From contig OW804097.1 in assembly GCA_942159475.1 (NCBI GenBank), positions 12,151,997 to 12,215,996 on the forward strand: a stretch of 64,000 bases of DNA, written 5' to 3'. The DNA is from Sthenelais limicola (Eukaryota; Annelida; Polychaeta; Phyllodocida; Sigalionidae). Below the pieces are notes generated by a model. The model searched no databases. It had not been told where the DNA came from and saw nothing but the letters and a program-made list of their open reading frames with translations. Made by a program: the position numbers and the translations under genes. Positions 1 through 11,118 of this stretch are shown in pieces (within the stretch, counting starts at the first letter, position 1; each line of letters begins with the position of its first letter).

Positions 1-174
1 TTACACTGTCTTGGAATTTTCTACATGTATTCACACGACTTGAAGTGGTTGATACCCCAAAAATATAAATATTCCAACAAAGATATCCTATAAATAAATC
101 ACTTTGAAAAATAAACATTTTGCGATGTGTGACTGATTTTCCTGGAACACATCACAATGGTTTTAAGGTAACAG
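1..174 (-). repeat. Family B element, cut by window start
   Basis: The right end reads TGCGATGTGTGACT then CCTGGAACACATCACA, a diverged form of the family B terminus (GCGACTTGTGACTCATTTTC, then ACACATCACA). The interior, with the ACTGTCTTGGAATTT and TACATGTATT strings, matches the family B copies at 5663-6066 and 16918-17088. The other end lies outside the window. It is a non-coding, MITE-like repeat. Confidence 0.75.
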
Positions 175-448
175 ACCTAGGTACCCTAGAATCTATTATC
201 TAACGGCAAGCTTTCTTTATTTGAAGAGGATTTCATTCAGGATATATGAATTACACAAAGTCCTATTTTCGTCACAACTTGACGCATTTTATAGAATATC
301 AAATTATATTACAATTTTTTGTAACACTCCATTCATGCCCTTCTCAGTAGTAGTCACCCACTAGCCACGTAAAAAATTTTCATTTATTACCTGGGTGACA
401 CCTGCTGAGATAGGAATTGGATTGGAGGCATACAGCCAAGAGACAGAG

Positions 449-486
449 ATATATATATATACACATAGGTACATATATATATATAC
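449..486. repeat. TA-rich microsatellite
   Basis: Two short (AT)n runs separated by an ACACATAGGTAC spacer. Simple low-complexity DNA just left of a long perfect hairpin. Confidence 0.7.
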
Positions 487-490
487 TCAC

Positions 491-529
491 ATTACTCTAA
501 GTATGCACACAGTGCATACTTAGAGTAAT
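491..529. repeat. Perfect 18-bp inverted repeat (hairpin)
   Basis: The arm ATTACTCTAAGTATGCAC is followed by a 3-nt ACA spacer and its exact reverse complement. A perfect 18-bp stem with a 3-nt loop is stronger than anything nearby. It is non-coding and no family is recognised. Confidence 0.85.
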
Positions 530-800
530 GTTAGATGTCATGGGACCAGGTGGACACTTTCCACCATGTTCCCATTGAACATCACCTATAGCCTACAATA
601 ATCAGCCAACCTCATTGTACACTGTTACAATAGACTAAGCTGCCTATTAGGTACACCCATATGATAGTACTTAGATCTACCTAGATCGAGTACAGGAATA
701 TGCATTTTTCATTTTTATTTGTTCAATTTTGGACAAATCAATAAATGAATAAAACTCACTTAGATCAGTGAATACAGCTAATGCCTGATGAGGGTCCTAA

Positions 801-826
801 CCCCGAAACCATGTGGTGCCAAACAC
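801..826 (+). other. Hammerhead-ribozyme-like core string, probably defective
   Basis: CTGATGA is followed by a short stem (GGGT/ACCC, loop CCTA) and then CGAAACC, the order CUGANGA - stem II - GAAA of a hammerhead core. A weak stem III (ACC / GGT around ATGT) can be drawn. The position that should be A, C or U at the cleavage site reads G, and stem I is not convincing. It may be a relic of a Penelope-like or LINE 3' end, or chance. Confidence 0.25.
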
Positions 827-892
827 ACTCAGCTAGAGTGTGGAAGTGTTAACATTACAGATCTAACCCATTTGTGGGGTAGTGTTTAACAG

Positions 893-990
893 TGTCATGC
901 CTAAGGCAACCTTGTTGCCTATGACATAACACCTAGCAACTTGTTGCTACAACCAGCGCACCTCCCAGGTAACAATTGTTGTTACCTGGG
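893..990. repeat. Three consecutive stem-loops with a shared loop core
   Basis: Hairpin 1 (893-926) pairs TGTCAT/ATGACA and AGGCAA/TTGCCT. Hairpin 2 (934-949) pairs TAGCAA/TTGCTA around CTTG. Hairpin 3 (964-990) is a perfect 12-bp stem, CCCAGGTAACAA with its complement, around TTG. All three centre on an AAC..TTGTT-like core. It is non-coding and of unknown origin. Confidence 0.6.
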
Positions 991-1012
991 TGAGAACTGA
1001 TTGGGATGGAAG

Positions 1013-1027
1013 CCAATCGTGACGTCA
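1013..1027. promoter_or_regulatory. CCAAT pentamer plus palindromic CRE
   Basis: CCAAT (1013-1017) is followed 2 bp later by TGACGTCA (1020-1027), the consensus CREB/ATF site. It lies immediately after the triple-hairpin block. The match is exact, but function is inference; a single 8-mer can occur by chance. Confidence 0.35.
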
Positions 1028-1526
1028 CAGTAGGCGTGATGCCACTCGCATGGTAGCTTTAGAGCTGACAGCAGGTCTTTCGCACTGAAAGATAAATTAT
1101 ATTACAATGATAGAGAGAGTTTACAGTGACTTAATAGTGACAAGAAAAGATTATAGTAATTACAATATCCATCCAAATTATCATTATTTTTGGTATTATT
1201 GACAAAAATAATCTTCAAGGATATACCCTTAACATGCTGTGATTACTATGTGGTGGTTCTTGCATTAATGGACCAATAGGGGACTTACATGTGCTACTGC
1301 GTATGTCTGTTAAGTGCATCCTGGGATGGATTCCGATGAAATCTGACATACAAATATTTGGCAACATTTTTATCTAAAATTGCAAGAATGCTGGATGTTT
1401 TCACCAATATCATATTGTATATATTATATTATTGATCGATGAAAACCAAATGCATGATGGGAAAGATGGGGACTTGTGTCATGGAAACATGTATAACACA
1501 TGGATATTGATATTAGAGTATTGATA

Positions 1527-1640
1527 AATAGCCCATACTGAACATTACATGATTTCTATAGATTTTAGACTGTACAAATTAGTCCTATAATTCCTTGTGA
1601 ATCAATATTCAAAATGGCGGCTACGCAAATCCCCAATTGT
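1527..1640 (+). repeat. Family W repeat fragment
   Basis: A string beginning at GATTTCTATAGATTTTAGAC and running to CAAAATGGCGGCTA is shared with 11787-11895 at high identity, including several blocks longer than 15 bp. It is a dispersed repeat of unknown class and is followed directly by a solo family A end. Confidence 0.65.
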
Positions 1641-1664
1641 ACATTTTCTGTCACTCATCCACAT
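1636..1664 (+). repeat. Solo family A terminus
   Basis: CAATTGTACATTTTCTGTCA matches the inner part of the family A terminal inverted repeat, but the remainder of the element is missing. Probably a truncated copy. Confidence 0.5.
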
Positions 1665-2072
1665 ATTCACTGATACATAATTGTAGAGAAGGTCGATTAT
1701 TCGTGCTCATTATTGTCCAGCAGTGAGTCGACTATGGGTGCAGTAATTAGCGACATGTAGCTGTACACTGTGTGTCGGTGGGATGAGGAGTATTTATTAG
1801 CCTTCACACGCTATAAATTTCCATACTTCACAAAAAAAATAATTCATTGATTGACATTGGGATAATTTAGATTCACTTTGGGATCAATTAGAGACAAAAA
1901 AATTGACACTTTCAATTCATGATCGTTTTGGGTTGCTTGGTAAAGCTTGTTGTAATTATATTCAATTGTTTCTGAGTTGTTACCGGTTTTTGTGACTAAT
2001 CTGTAACTGATTGTATGGGTTAACATGGATATGGTACTCGTAATGGAGCCTGAACCCATTGGTGAAATTAGA

Positions 2073-2307
2073 GGGTCAGATTTTCAGAAAATGTACAATT
2101 GGCAGCTGTACACATTAAGTAAATTCTGCTAAATTAAGCTGCAATTTGGTCAATGTTAAATAAATTCGAGTATATTCAGCATTGCAGTGGTTCTAGCAAT
2201 CTGTTTGGTTAGGTTGAACTGTATTTTGAACTTTATTTTGGTCTGAAATTTGGGTTATTTCAGAGAATTGGTGAAAGTGAATTGTACATTTTCTGGCGAC
2301 TTTACCC
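2073..2307 (+). repeat. Family A MITE, subfamily I
   Basis: The left end GGGTCAGATTTTCAG is followed by AAATGTACAATTGGCAG; the right end is the inverted repeat TTGTACATTTTCTGGCGAC ending in ACCC. Family A copies are about 235 bp, non-coding, and have ~28-bp imperfect terminal inverted repeats. Subfamily I is recognised by ATTGCA..GGTTCTAGCAATCTG in the middle. Confidence 0.9.
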
Positions 2308-2529
2308 ATGTGTGAAGGTGATTGACAAAGGAATTAATTCCATATATGACATCCATCTGCATGGCCTTTTAACGAAAAACTGCTTGAAACTGAGAATACA
2401 TTAAAAATAAATTGTATTAGAAATGACATGTGTACTGCCGTTGGTAACATGTATCATGTGGAGGCCTAATTTACGATTAATTAGGAATTAATTAGAATAA
2501 AAACCCTTTTTGGCACCCTAAGTGGAACC

Positions 2530-2836
2530 CATGTTTTTCAGACAAATGAGCTATAAGTCGTGAATATGGGGTATTTGAGAAGTAGAGATCACGAGGATTC
2601 CACTGATCGTCTATATTCGTATGCATGAGAAAAATGTTAGTAATCAAAAGTAAAGTATCTAGGATGATCTCAGATATATATTCAATACACAGTCTTGGAA
2701 TTTGGTACATGTATTAATCTTACTAGCTAAACGATTACAAAACAAAACCATTCTGACCAAGGTTTCCTCTGAAAACACATCTACAAAATATAGCTTTATG
2801 CCACTTTTGACTCATTTTCCTGTGACGCAACACATT
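2530..2836 (-). repeat. Family B element (copy 2a)
   Basis: A diverged copy running from an ACAAATGAGCTATAAGTCG end to a CTTTTGACTCATTTTCCTGT end. It abuts the next copy in opposite orientation. Non-coding; family B full length is about 400 bp, so this one is shortened. Confidence 0.65.
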
Positions 2837-3172
2837 TGTGATGTGTTCCAGGGAAATGAGTCACAAGTCGCAAAATTGATATTTTTCAAAGTGATTCTTT
2901 TACAAGATTTCTTTGGAGGAATGTTTTCATTTTTGGTGGGTCTAACGTTGACCAATGATGTATGAATGCTTGTATCAAATTTCAAGACAGTGTATTAAAT
3001 ATATAAACTAAACTTTTTTTTCAAAACTAAAGATATTAAACTTGAAATACAGAAATACTTATTAGATTGATGTCCAACTGTTTACCATTATTGGAATCCG
3101 CTTAATCTCTTCTTTTCAAATATGATGATATTTCAAAATCCATTTTTTGCGACTTGTGACTCATTTTCTTGA
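2837..3172 (+). repeat. Family B element (copy 2b)
   Basis: It starts TGTGATGTGTTCCAGGGAAA then TGAGTCACAAGTCGC, and ends TTTGCGACTTGTGACTCATT, giving terminal inverted repeats of about 35 bp. The internal TACTTATTAGAT and TTACCATTATTGGAATCCGC strings are shared with copies at 32946, 35689 and 41017. Confidence 0.85.
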
Positions 3173-3472
3173 CAATATATCAATAATACTCGAAACCAGA
3201 AATCTACAGAAATCAGAAGAACTTTTTTTAACATCATTGATGTCCATCTGCTGATGAAAATTTAAGGCTCTTTTATTATCTCGAATTATATTTATCTTGT
3301 ATTTTAAATGTGGCACCGTCTGAAGCACATCCATGGTGGATATGGCGTTTTTTTTCAATATTGATGTAACTGTAAATTTTCTTTTCAATTCAATTAAAAA
3401 ATTCTTCATTGTATGCTTTGGTTTACAATGGGTCGGACAAATCTGACATAGAGACATGCCAGGTCTTCCAAT
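3173..3472. other. Short unique stretch
   Basis: AT-rich DNA between two repeats. A 98-codon open frame on the minus strand here has no recognisable domain and begins inside the family B end; I treat it as chance. Confidence 0.4.
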
Positions 3473-3654
3473 GAGTGAGTGAGTGAGATTGGTTGCTTTA
3501 CGCCCTTATCAACACATTTAATATGGTTATATCAAGGGCGGGAGAGCTGAGAGGGAGGCAGTTTATGATCATACCCAGGAAATAGAGAGAGAGAGAGAAG
3601 AAGGGAGAGAGACAGAGAAAAGAGACAGAAGGGCAGTTTATGGTCATACCCAGG
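3473..3654 (+). repeat. Family D SINE-like element
   Basis: It starts at a GTGAGTGAG run, then ATTGGTTGCTTTACGCCCTT, TATATCAAGGGCGGGAGAGC, a purine-rich GAGA tract, and ends near TGGTCATACCCAGG. The same module occurs at 23848, 43078 and (inverted) 47898. CGCCCTT and AAGGGCG are complementary, so part of the transcript could fold. Two of the other copies have 13-bp target duplications. Confidence 0.8.
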
Positions 3655-4260
3655 ACTGCCAACGTTTCTTTAACATTTCTTGCCCTAAATGAATAACAAA
3701 AAATCATTAACTAATTTTGATGGTTGAGGAGACCAAGCTCATGCCACCATTCCCCAGAATAGAGCCTAGTAGTGGGAGGAGGGGCTTACATAACTAACCG
3801 CCCCTAGGGTGTGGTCATCACGCACATGGCCCCTCCCACCCATTGTACTGCTAGATGAAACCCATGGGATCCTAATGTAGCACCCAGACAAGCACACTAT
3901 ACCAGTCCTTAAACCCTTTAGAGTAAGGAACCGTGAGAGATTGCTGATTGAAATACCCACCAGTGAGGGTGTGTGAGAATAAGGGACAAATAACTGCAGT
4001 GGATATGATATAGCTTTCTTATGGGTTATAGCTGGACCCAAGGGGGTTTAGGGTCTGGTTTATAAATAAGTGGCCTTTTTCAATCGTAAAATTAGGGTTC
4101 CACAAAGTTTGATTACTCTGCATAAGCAACATTGTTCGTGACGTTGTTCCCATTTTTTGTGTTGGTTTCCAATTTGCGTCTGGAATCTCCAGAGTCAACC
4201 TGTTGACAAAAAGCAAATAAATCAGTATTTTCGCATATTATAGTTGATGTGGGTGTATCA
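3655..4260. other. Intergenic DNA, nothing recognised
   Basis: Moderate-GC unique sequence. Open frames here are short (65-91 codons), overlap one another and lack domains. Confidence 0.4.
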
Positions 4261-4475
4261 GGGGCCTGTTCTATAAGCTAAGGAAAGGATTCTTATGGGT
4301 ATTCCTTCACTTGCATGTATGTAAAAGAAAATTCCTTCCTTCATGCCATTCCAAATTGGTAGGAATAGACTATACACAAAATGCATTTGTATCACTATAC
4401 CCCCCGACGGAAGGAGAAAAAGTGGAGAAATACCCACACACAAATGTCCTTTCCAGAGCTTATGCAACAGGCCCT
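4261..4475 (+). repeat. Family E MITE
   Basis: The left end GGGCCTGTTCTATAAGCTAA and the right end, whose complement reads AGGGCCTGTTGCATAAGCTC, form an inverted repeat of about 28 bp. A related copy lies at 52191-52431. Non-coding, about 215 bp. Confidence 0.75.
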
Positions 4476-4674
4476 AGAAGCATAGATGCGGTTGGAACTT
4501 AGTAAAATAAAAGAAAGAAAGTTTGAAACGACCAAAGCCTTGTATATTCTGAGTCCATCCAAAAACCACATCAAATCGGTCTTGACCCAGAGCGGGCGTG
4601 TGCGTTGAACAGAAGGCATTGCATACAGAGCATCTTCTTCTTGTGGCTACAACTGGACTTCATTGTGGGGAAGA

Positions 4675-4905
4675 GGGTCAGATTTACAGAAAATGTACAA
4701 TTGGCAGCTGTACACGTTTAGTTAATTCTGCTAAATTAGGCTGCAATTTGGTCAATGCTAAATCCGAGTATATTCGGCATTGCATTGATTCTAGCAATAT
4801 ATTTGGTTAGGTTGAATTGTATTTTAAACTTTATTTTCGTCTTAAATTTGGGTTTTTTCAGAGGATTGATGTAAATAAATTGTACATTTTCTGGCGACTT
4901 CCCCC
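4675..4905 (+). repeat. Family A MITE, subfamily I
   Basis: GGGTCAGATTTACAGAAAAT opens the element; it closes with TGTACATTTTCTGGCGACTT CCCCC. AAGA flanks both ends, a probable 4-bp target-site duplication. Confidence 0.9.
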
Positions 4906-5662
4906 AAGAGCAGTAAGGCACAATAGGCCTGACAATGCCAGTCTATCACAATGTACTTTTCAGTAGTATTCCAGTATTGCAATAACCAACACTCACCCAC
5001 TCCTGTATGTAACCCTGAACCAACCATTACCTCACCTTACCTCACTCCATGCACCCACCACACCTATTACCACAGTCATTGAGGTAACAGCTCAGGGGAC
5101 CAGAATGCATCAGGGCCCCTTTGTGCCGGATGTAAGAGCCCCTGGTGGTGAAGGATGTCACTAGGCAGAGAGACAACACCCTGGATTGATGAGCTAAAAG
5201 TTGAGGGGCTTGTCTTGTCACCTTTAGCGTTGCGCAATGTGAATGGTGTCAAAACAACTTTCGCTCCTTATCCCATCACCTCGTCCCTAGTCCATAGCCT
5301 TAATCAGATATGAGGAGTGCACTTAGATGACATTTGTCCCGCCGAAATAGGCTTAATTTGTCAAAGTATTGACAAGTTTAAGTCAGATTGTTACACCTTT
5401 TTAATAGCGGTCCATCGCTTGTCAGTGCTGAGATGTTGCTAGTGATTTGAATCTAGGATATTGGTGGATTATGTTCTGATTATGAGAAATTTAATTAGTT
5501 TGATAGTGGAATTGGGTTTTAATTCAAATTAGAAGAGGTGATAAGATGACAAAATGACAAAAATCTCCAGCAGGGTAAATTAATTAGCTCCCTTTTTTAT
5601 GAATGATTTGATTTATCATTGGAACAGTGTTTGAAAACCGCAGCTTTGTCTTTGGTACAATT
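4906..5662. other. Intergenic DNA, nothing recognised
   Basis: Unique sequence with moderate GC up to about 5300 and AT-rich beyond. No domain-bearing frame or repeat family seen. Confidence 0.4.
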
Positions 5663-6066
5663 TGTGATCCGTCATTGAGTCATAAGTCGCAAAAAACGGA
5701 TTTTGAGATACCATGATATTTGAAAAGATGAGATCAAGCCGATTCCAATGATAGTAAACAGTCTAATAATCTAATAAATATTTCTAGATTTTAAGTTTGA
5801 TATTTTCGTTTTTGAAAAAAAAAAGTTTCCAATATTTCTGGGAGTCAATACACAGTAAAATAACTAAATGTAGTCCATATGGGAACCTTCAAAACGAAAG
5901 GATATATTACATACACTGTCCTGAAATTTGATACATGGATTGATATAGCGATAAGTAATAAACTCTCTAAAATTCAGAACATTCCAATAATGTGATCCTG
6001 TGAAAAAACACTATGAAAAATATAATTTTTGCGACTTATGACTCATTTTCCTGAAACACATCACAT
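5663..6066 (-). repeat. Family B element, full length
   Basis: About 404 bp. The left end TGTGATCCGTCATTGAGTCA then TAAGTCGC and the right end GCGACTTATGACTCATTTTC then ACACATCACA are inverted repeats. The interior is close to the copy at 29997-30315, including an A9-10 run before GTTTCCAATATTTCTGGG. Confidence 0.85.
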
Positions 6067-7320
6067 TTGTCCCACCAGATTGTCTCACGTATGCTACGTG
6101 GTTTGAACTGATGTCAGATGTTGAAGTGTTACAAAACAGGTAAACCTCTCACTCACTGTGTCCGGGAAATGGCGGTGTCACGACCTATAATGCCAGTATC
6201 ATAATTAATATAGTTGTATCACCTGAATCCCTACACCTTCATCTATGTGGATGCCAATTTGTGATAGGGGAATATGTATCATATTATTATGTGCGTTATA
6301 AATATTCCATTGTTATTTTCTTGTAATCTACATAATGCTACATGCAAAAGTTTTATTATCATTATATGTTTAGTAATGTACTGCATGAACGCCTACAGAC
6401 ACAATGTCTTATACAGTTTTGTTTATATATTCCTTGAATACCTTTACATGTAAATTCAAGCTGTACTGCTTGTCTCAGGGAAGTAGGTAATTTACTTATT
6501 AATTTTACCCTCCTGCGTAGTCACTTTACTAAGTCATCCTAGGTTAGTCACTCTAAATCTATTCCAAATTTGTGGTAACTGCCGGAAGAGATGGTACCTC
6601 GCTGTATCATAAAGGTGTGTCGACCAATTTGTCTCTTTTATTCTACTCGACTGTACCCACTATGTACTCTTCGATTATGACAAATAAAAAACATCTTATC
6701 TTATCTTATCCTATCTTATTATATTAGCAATCAGAATAATCTATTGTGTCATTGTTACTTTACAGAAACTAAGACTCGTTTAGCCGTATCTTCAATGTAA
6801 ATTAAAGACCTCCAAGTTGGAGATATATCCCCCAAACCCCCAATAAACATCAACTTCTCCCTAACAACAATATTCCAACAAACGCACAGTTATATAATGA
6901 ATTGCGGTTTAGTTAGACTGTTATTACGGGAGATAGGTATAACAATACTAACACATCTATATCAGAAAATTGATAATTGTTCAAATCAAAATTCGTGCAA
7001 GCATTATAAAAACGATTCTCATGGATGAAAAATTTAATAATCTGATATACACGTTCATGTTTTTTAATCTGGTAAAAATTGATTTATTTCCATAATTTCG
7101 CTAATTCCCCCACTTGAACTCCACAATGGCGCTGGCCCTTTATATCGTTATTGTATATTGCTACAATGTATGGATTTATTCACTGCTGGCGCGCGACCCC
7201 AGGGCTGAGGTAGGTATCAATTTGTCTCCTCATAAAGAGCAATAAGCGCATTGTGACATTTATTGCATGTAGTCGCATGCCGAGACTGGAGGACAGGTGT
7301 GCTAGCTGGGCCCAGGTATA
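6067..7320. other. Intergenic DNA with a pentamer microsatellite
   Basis: Mostly unique AT-rich DNA. A TTATC/TATCT pentamer array occupies about 6688-6718. GC rises near 7130-7300. No gene or dispersed repeat recognised. Confidence 0.45.
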
Positions 7321-7535
7321 TGGGTTATATTTTCAGAAAATGTACAATATGTCTACTCAAATTCTCTCAAAAACCCACATTTATGATATGAATTAGGTCC
7401 AAAATACAGTTCAACATATCTGAATCGACGCAATACCAAATTACCCGGATGTACCTTGTATTCAATATTAGTCAGTTTAATTTTTCAGACTTGAGTCAAT
7501 GTGTAGAGCTGCTGATTGTACATTTTCTGACCCAC
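7321..7535 (-). repeat. Family A MITE, degenerate
   Basis: It opens TGGGTTATATTTTCAGAAAA and closes with GCTGATTGTACATTTTCTGA then CCCA. The central region is shortened and diverged relative to the family. Confidence 0.7.
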
Positions 7536-8487
7536 AGATGTGATGGGTGACATTTGTGCCCCTTGTAACATTCCAATATCCATGACAAAGAAACAAGAAT
7601 TGAATAAAAGAAACTAAAAATGCCACCCTGAATATTTGAAAGAGTTGATGTAGAGGGACCAGTCTTTACAGAAGACTTGGTCCCTCGCATATTCAATAAA
7701 ACTCATAGAATAATGTAACATTAGCATATGACAACGAAATAAGAAAGGAAAGATAGAAAATCAAATGCAACTCTCAATATTTGACAGAGAAATCTCTCGA
7801 TGTGTACTATTTACAGAGAAGATTCTCTTTACTCTCCCTCTCTCTCTCTCTATTACACACACACTCAATAAAACAAGTCCATTTCTTTTTTAAAATTTAA
7901 CCTTGCAAACATATTCAACACTATGAAGTCGAACTAGGACCAAGTCCATGACAGTTGGGCCCATCGCTGGTTGCAGGGGCTATCTTCCCTATGTACCATA
8001 TGTACTTGAACAGTAAAGGGGTTTATGCAGGACATCACTTAGCCCAATTAGCTGGCCAAGATATGGGTAGAAGCTGGTAGAGCTGGGGGTGCACTGTCGC
8101 CAAGGAGCCTTGCGGGAGCACGGCGCGTGCGCACGAGCGCTTTCCGGTCTTATTGGTGTCCTAACATCTGGAGGTGCAGCTTGAGTTCTAACGGTCGCCG
8201 GGAGGGGGCGCGATGAGCGCGGGTAATTGTTTTATGTCGCCTTTGTCTCTTGGCCTGCCCCTCGCATGTTGCGCTCACTGCGCATGCCCGATGCTCACTT
8301 GGCGCCCTCTGTTAGCGTAATTTTAAAGTATGAACATTGCAATCATGCGCATGCGCGTTATGAATGGAAATGAGGCTCTGGCATGAGATGAGTATGATGA
8401 CATATGTGCCGCGCAAAAAAGCTCTCTTCTCTTGTTGTTTGTATATCTGGGCGTCTACCCCTGTACGTCAGGGTGGGGCTTGGCGCA
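7536..8487. other. Intergenic DNA with a hairpin, CT tract and GC-rich island
   Basis: GAGGGACCAGTC pairs with GACTTGGTCCCTC around 7650-7684. A pure CT run lies at about 7835-7852. Positions 8080-8340 are GC-richer, free of recognised repeats, and rich in GCGC/CGCG strings. This could be a CpG-rich regulatory island, but that is inference. Confidence 0.4.
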
Positions 8488-8845
8488 AACTGTCTAGGCC
8501 CAGAGTTGTGAGAGTCCCTTCAAATGAAGGGAAAGCCTGACACATCTTATATCATTTCATCTTAGACTTCAGGTGATGATTATCATTAAAGATATTAGTA
8601 AATTATTACTAACAGCAATAATTTTTCTATTAATCAGCCTAGGCCTAAAGATGAGAGAGTCCCTTCAAACGGAGGGAAAACATCTCGCCTCTAACCGCCA
8701 TTATAATTCTATTATGACCGCAAAATGTCATTATATTACCATTAAAACACCGAGTTCTAGGCCAGGAAACCGGTTAGCGAAGTAGGCGTCCAATCACTGA
8801 CATACCATTCTTATCTGATCTGAGGGTTTGAACCTAGAGTGGGGA
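8488..8845 (-). repeat. Family C element with an extra solo end
   Basis: Positions 8635-8845 form a family C copy read in reverse: GCCTAGGCCTAAAGATGAGA at the left, AGGCGTCCAATCACTGACAT and GGTTTGAACCTAGAG at the right. Positions 8488-8550 repeat the terminal CTGTCTAGGCCCAGA..CCCTTCAAATGAAGGGA motif, so a second end is present upstream. Non-coding. Confidence 0.75.
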
Positions 8846-8946
8846 CCCATGCAGGGAGGGGCTCTGATTTACAATTCGTGAGGTGTTTGTTTTGGATACA
8901 AATGGCAACCAGAGAACTAAGTTGTATTTCTCTTTTGTTGCTTGGA

Positions 8947-9257
8947 TACCGTATTTCCCTGTTTATAAGCCCGGCCTTATATTATTAATTTCAAATACAT
9001 TTATTTAATCGATACTACTTAGTCCATTCTCTAGATCGTCTAGCATTATGTCATATTTCTGGCCAGTCATAATACCGTATTTCCCCGTTTATAAGCCCGG
9101 GCTTATATTAATTTCAAATGGTGAATAGACCAGGCTTATATTCGGGGCGGGCTTATATTTGGAGCAGGCTTATATTCGGAGTATACGGACTATAGTGCTT
9201 ATTTTACCATAATAATGTATTTAGCCTATCCCGGCTTATAAACGGGGAAATACGGTA
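8947..9257. repeat. Family G inverted-repeat element with a duplicated left arm
   Basis: TACCGTATTTCCCCGTTTAT begins at 9073 and its complement ends at 9257, giving a 185-bp element with ~27-bp inverted repeats and GCTTATATT repeats inside. A second copy of the left arm occurs at 8947-8990, as if an earlier copy was truncated or the arm duplicated. Confidence 0.75.
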
Positions 9258-9621
9258 TTTATTACTTCATGTTAATTGACATTGATATTCTGATATAGCC
9301 TAAGTGTAAGTAGAGCAATAAATATCTGTCCAGAAATAAATTCTTATGGCGCCATATTTACCTGTCAGTCCCATTCAAGGTCCACCCTTTATTCCCCTGT
9401 GTAAGCAGTATTCTCGTCCATGGCCAAATCCCCAATGATTCCCCAAATCACGTCCATTGGGGGCCATCAAAATGCTATTAATTGTCAATGTATCTTAAAA
9501 AATCATTCAGTTTTATGGACATTGGGCAAATAAAACAACACCATCCGCGCTTGAATCTCTCCTAGATAAGTCAGAAAAACTTTTATGTCTTCCAATCTAG
9601 AGACCACAAATAGAAGAGTTA
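9258..9621. other. Intergenic DNA, nothing recognised
   Basis: Unique AT-rich sequence between families G and A. No gene or repeat seen. Confidence 0.4.
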
Positions 9622-9855
9622 GGAGTCAGATCATCAGAAAATGTACAATTGGCAGCTCTACATATTTAGGAAAACCTGCTAAATTAGGATGAAAAATGAG
9701 TGATACTATGTATATCGGAGTATATTTGACATTGTGTTGTTTTAAAATATCTGTTCTGTTATGTTAAACTGTTTTTTAACCTCATTTCTGTCTTAAATTT
9801 GGGTTATTTAGGAGGATTTGTGAAGGTGAATTGTACATTTTCGGACGATCCGTCC
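9622..9855 (+). repeat. Family A MITE, subfamily II
   Basis: The left arm is AGTCAGATCATCAGAAAATG and the right arm AATTGTACATTTTCGGACGA. The middle carries the subfamily II signature (GTATATCGGAGTATATTTG, TTTTAAAATATCTGTTCTGT). Confidence 0.85.
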
Positions 9856-10498
9856 CTTAGCATGGTTTTATACCACGATCGCATCTTATCTGAAATGTAC
9901 GATCGCATCTCATCTGAAATGTCTTTTTATTCCAGGTTTATGTTGCAAGATAAAGGCCGAGTCCGCACCGACACATCTTTATGGCCGCCATTTTACAGAG
10001 CGATAATACCAGGATTACATGTCAGCGGACAAATGTCGTCTGCTTCAAAATCTTTCCGTCCGCGTTCCGTCAGCGTTTCAGATTCAATTAGCGAGTCGTG
10101 CGCTCACTTTTTTCATCTTCATTATGGTTACGTAACGTGTGTTTACAACATTAATCTTTAAATAGGGAGGGAATTACGGCCGGTTTACATTCGTGATTAA
10201 AACTAGTCGCAGGCCAAACTGCACGTAATGAGTGGAGGCCTTAACCTTCCGTGATACCCGCGCGGCCTGAGACAAGGCTTTAAACAAAGCGCGACGACAG
10301 GCTACAGCTGCCGTAATCAATCATTAAAATGTTGAATTAAAGCGGGTTGGTGAAATAAGCCATGTTGAGGTGTTTTATGTACATGCTGCATTACATGATG
10401 CTTTACATGCTGCGTTACATGATAGATTAGATGGGTTTGTTGCTGCTCACTTTGGGTAACCATACTCAGATAGTTGCTACTACGGACATATCCAGATA
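9856..10498. other. Intergenic, GC-richer, with a short tandem repeat
   Basis: A 120-codon frame (9799-10161) starts inside the preceding MITE and is judged spurious. Around 10382-10430 the ~24-bp string CATGCTGC.TTACATGAT is present twice in tandem. Positions 9950-10310 are repeat-free and GC-richer than their surroundings. Confidence 0.4.
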
Positions 10499-10650
10499 AA
10501 TGAGTCACAAGTTGCAAAAATGTTATTTCTCAAAGTGATTTATTCACAAGAACCCTTACTCCGAATGTTTTCCTATTTGGGCTGTTGTTCTCTACATGTA
10601 CATGTATTTATCATATGCGGTAGATATCCCAGAAATAACAACCTTCCTAC
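10499..10650 (+). repeat. Family B fragment
   Basis: It starts AATGAGTCACAAGTTGCAAA and runs through CAAAGTGATTTATTCACAAG and TATTTGGG. The terminal TGTGATGTG and the right half are missing. Confidence 0.65.
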
Positions 10651-11118
10651 AAAGAGATCATCATGTTAGTTCCTGTGAGCCTACCGAATTCTTCACTCCT
10701 TTATTTTACATCCATTATAACACTAACATAAGAATTGGCTGTATAAATATGTCAAATTCAAAAAAGGGGATCAGAGGTATTTATTGATAATATTTGCACG
10801 TTTTCTTAAAGCCTTGTTTGAGTGATTTTTTGAGTGATTTTTTTATTATTATTGACTTTCAGGCCAAACACATTTAACTTCGACAAAATTCAAGTGTAAA
10901 AACGTATTGTCCTCCATGAACGCACTTCATACGTTGCCTAATAGAAGAAGAAATACATATCTCATAAGGAGACCTACCAACATAAGGACAAATTAGTACT
11001 TCTGCTTTCGAAAACAGAAGAAACAGAATCATGTAAAACAAAACATATCTAGAAAAAAGCGAAATTATTATCTCACTGACGAAAATAATAAATCTTTCCT
11101 GAGGAAGAATACACATAT
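10651..11118. other. Intergenic DNA, nothing recognised
   Basis: AT-rich unique sequence with only short, domain-free open frames. Confidence 0.4.

Larger units (their letters stand above)
530..1526. other. Intergenic stretch with structured and CRE-containing patches
   Basis: No open reading frame or recognised repeat copy. It contains a hammerhead-like core string (801-826), three consecutive hairpins (893-990), and a CCAAT pentamer followed by a CRE (1013-1027). The rest is AT-rich DNA in which I see nothing. Confidence 0.5.

Noticed and set aside
9799..10161. 120-codon ORF
   Set aside because: The first codons are the right arm of a family A MITE; no recognisable domain follows.
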